Source: Achromobacter xylosoxidans (lineage in GTDB: Bacteria; Pseudomonadota; Gammaproteobacteria; Burkholderiales; Burkholderiaceae_B). From it: DNA of 64,000 nucleotides. The notes under the pieces were generated by a model. It was not told the origin of the DNA and made no database searches. It saw only the letters and a program-made list of their open reading frames with translations. Below are positions 61,757 to 64,000 of this stretch, piece after piece (the stretch's first letter is position 1; every line of letters starts with the position of its first letter). The stretch is taken from positions 1 through 64,000 of the forward strand of contig NZ_MTLG01000082.1 in assembly GCF_002192695.1 (NCBI RefSeq), given 5' to 3'. A program made the translations under genes and the position numbers.

Positions 61757-62446
61757 ATGAACGAATTTGCGATAGCCATCAATCTTGTACTGGCCATGCT
61801 GCTCGGCGCCGCTGTCGGCGTCGAGCGCCAATGGCGCCAGAACTACGCTGGCGTGGTCACGCATGCGCTGGTCTCGCTGGGCGCGGCCGCCTATACCGCC
61901 TTGCCCGCGCTGCTTGACGCGAGCAACGACATGCGCCTGGGCAGCCAGGTCGTGACGGGCATCGGCTTCCTGGGCGCGGGCCTGATCATGCGCGACGGCC
62001 TGACCATACGTGGCTTGAGCGCGGCGGCCACCATCTGGGCCACTGGCGCGGTGGGCGTGCTGGCGGGCTATGGCTTCCTGGCCGAAGCCTGCGTCGTGAC
62101 GGCGCTGATCCTGGTGACCAACGTGCTGTTGCGGCGCGGCGCCAGGTTGGTGGACCGCTACGTGCCCGAGGCGGAAACCGAAGAGCGCTACTACAACATC
62201 GCGCTGACCTGCGCGTCCACGGACGAGGCCCTGGTGCGGGCCGAATTGCTGAACGCCCTGGGCAAGCACAGCCTGCGCCTGCGCGGCGTGGAAAGCCAGC
62301 AGCGCGACAGCGGACGCTCCGAGGTGACCGCGGTGGTCTATTCCACGCGCCAGGAAGACGAGCGGGTGGAACAGCTGGTGGGCAGTCTCAGCCTGCTGCC
62401 GCAGACCTACTCGGCCAGATGGACCTCCGACACCGGCAATGCATGA
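61757..62446 (+). CDS. MgtC/SapB family membrane protein
   Basis: This 229-residue protein has an N-terminal MgtC/SapB domain (LGAAVGVERQWRQNYAGVVT, then GIGFLGAGLIMRDGLTIRGL, then SAAATIWATGAVGVLAGYG), made of about four or five helices, and a C-terminal soluble ACT-like domain. Virulence MgtC proteins help survival in low Mg(II) and in macrophages, but environmental SapB-like homologues have unclear roles. No riboswitch-like leader is evident. Confidence 0.88.
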   Translation: MNEFAIAINLVLAMLLGAAVGVERQWRQNYAGVVTHALVSLGAAAYTALPALLDASNDMRLGSQVVTGIGFLGAGLIMRDGLTIRGLSAAATIWATGAVGVLAGYGFLAEACVVTALILVTNVLLRRGARLVDRYVPEAETEERYYNIALTCASTDEALVRAELLNALGKHSLRLRGVESQQRDSGRSEVTAVVYSTRQEDERVEQLVGSLSLLPQTYSARWTSDTGNA

Positions 62447-62523
62447 TGCGCGCCGGAATCAGGACACAGTAAGTCCGATTTCAATACGCTTGCGCACCTT
62501 CTCCCAGATGACGAGCGTATTCC

Positions 62524-63087
62524 GTGACGACACTGATTCCCCCCGCCGCGTCCACAGGCCTTGCGCACTATGACCGGGCCACCATCGCCTTTCATTGGCT
62601 GACGGCGGTGCTGGTGGTGGGCCTGTTCGCGCTGGCCGAAATCTGGGGCTTCCTGCCGCGTGGCACGCCTACGCGGCGCTTGCTGCAACATCTGCATATT
62701 TCGTTCGGCCTGCTGTTTGCCGCCGTGTTCCTGCTGCGCGCCGTCTGGCGCCTGACCGCGGGCAGGCGCCTGCCGCCGGCGTCCACGGGCTGGCTGCGCA
62801 CGGCTAGTACGGGCGTACACGGATTGCTGTACCTGTTGATGGCGGCACAGATCGTGCTGGGCTTTCTGTTCCGCTGGGCGCAGGGCGAACCGTTCGCGTT
62901 CTTCGGCCTGTTCGACGTGCCCACGCTGATCGCCATCGACCACGAGCAGCGCCGCTTCATCGGCGGGCTGCACAACACCGTGGCGTGGTGCATCATCGTG
63001 CTGGCGCTGCTGCATGCGCTGGCCGGGCTTTTCCACCACTACGTCCTGCGCGACGGCGTGCTGCGCCGTATGCTGTCCAGCCGCTGA
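62524..63087 (+). CDS. Cytochrome b561 family protein
   Basis: This 187-residue inner-membrane protein has four hydrophobic helices with heme-ligand His candidates at H24 (FHWLTAVLVV), H56/H58 (QHLHISFGLL), and in LHNTVAWCII and LLHALAGLFHHYVL. It should carry electrons between the quinone pool and a periplasmic or membrane partner. The start is GTG at 62524; the ATG at 62508 is out of frame. Confidence 0.88.
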   Translation: MTTLIPPAASTGLAHYDRATIAFHWLTAVLVVGLFALAEIWGFLPRGTPTRRLLQHLHISFGLLFAAVFLLRAVWRLTAGRRLPPASTGWLRTASTGVHGLLYLLMAAQIVLGFLFRWAQGEPFAFFGLFDVPTLIAIDHEQRRFIGGLHNTVAWCIIVLALLHALAGLFHHYVLRDGVLRRMLSSR

Positions 63088-63113
63088 GGCGGGCGCGGCG
63101 GGGGCGGGAATGA

Positions 63114-64000
<887 letters not shown>

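Overview
The window is high-GC DNA with tightly packed genes. The gene content points to a betaproteobacterium of the Alcaligenaceae (Achromobacter/Bordetella type). The evidence is four periplasmic Bug-type (tripartite-tricarboxylate) solute receptors each beside its own regulator, a core block running lspA-ileS-ribF and purN, the dapC-dapD-dapE-prmB-ABC-F operon, and an FecI/FecR/TonB iron-signalling set. The species cannot be fixed from the sequence alone. No prophage, insertion sequence, integrase or CRISPR array is visible.

Layout. 1-325 is a non-coding repeat element. 368-4315 is a CoA-transferase / enoyl-CoA hydratase / Bug receptor cluster with a divergent GntR regulator. 4373-6369 is an MFS exporter and a divergent TetR regulator sharing a perfect inverted repeat. 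6418-6843 is a small one-gene unit of unknown function with its own promoter and terminator. 6866-10149 holds mntH with a Fur-like box, an OsmC peroxidase and an orphan amino-acid-type binding protein. 10326-13333 is an ehuBCDA-type ABC importer (ectoine or a similar compatible solute). 13441-17755 holds an Old-Yellow-Enzyme reductase, a maleylacetate reductase, a Bug receptor and a LysR regulator. 17783-19997 is a row of three paralogous 2-oxoglutarate/Fe(II) oxygenases whose middle copy lacks the metal-binding Asp. 20140-23219 holds dUTPase, a Pro-rich membrane protein, DedA and a YdjM-like membrane hydrolase. 23229-26756 is amidase, Bug receptor and divergent LysR. 26917-31177 is IclR followed by pepE, DUF1177, AroM and Bug, a compact and poorly understood catabolic operon. 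31314-32534 is a His/Gly-rich zinc-ribbon protein and a CDF metal exporter.

32634-46234 is mostly housekeeping: coaBC, lspA, ileS, ribF, purN, an RsmB/NOP-type RNA methyltransferase carrying eight 30-residue RG-rich repeats, a fatty-acyl desaturase, uvrD and a chorismate mutase. 46300-51609 is an iron-signalling operon (ECF sigma factor, FecR, TonB receptor with an STN signalling domain, diheme cytochrome c peroxidase). 51734-57753 is the lysine/diaminopimelate operon with prmB and an ABC-F protein. tRNA-Leu(UAG) follows at 57801, then a low-GC acyltransferase that looks acquired. 59502-63087 holds small or accessory genes (cupin, unknown protein, VOC protein, aquaporin, MgtC/SapB, cytochrome b561). 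The window ends inside kdsA.

The most promising leads for something undescribed are the three-oxygenase row with a triad-deficient partner, the PepE-DUF1177-AroM-Bug operon, the repeat-bearing rRNA methyltransferase, and the small palindrome-controlled gene at 6574.
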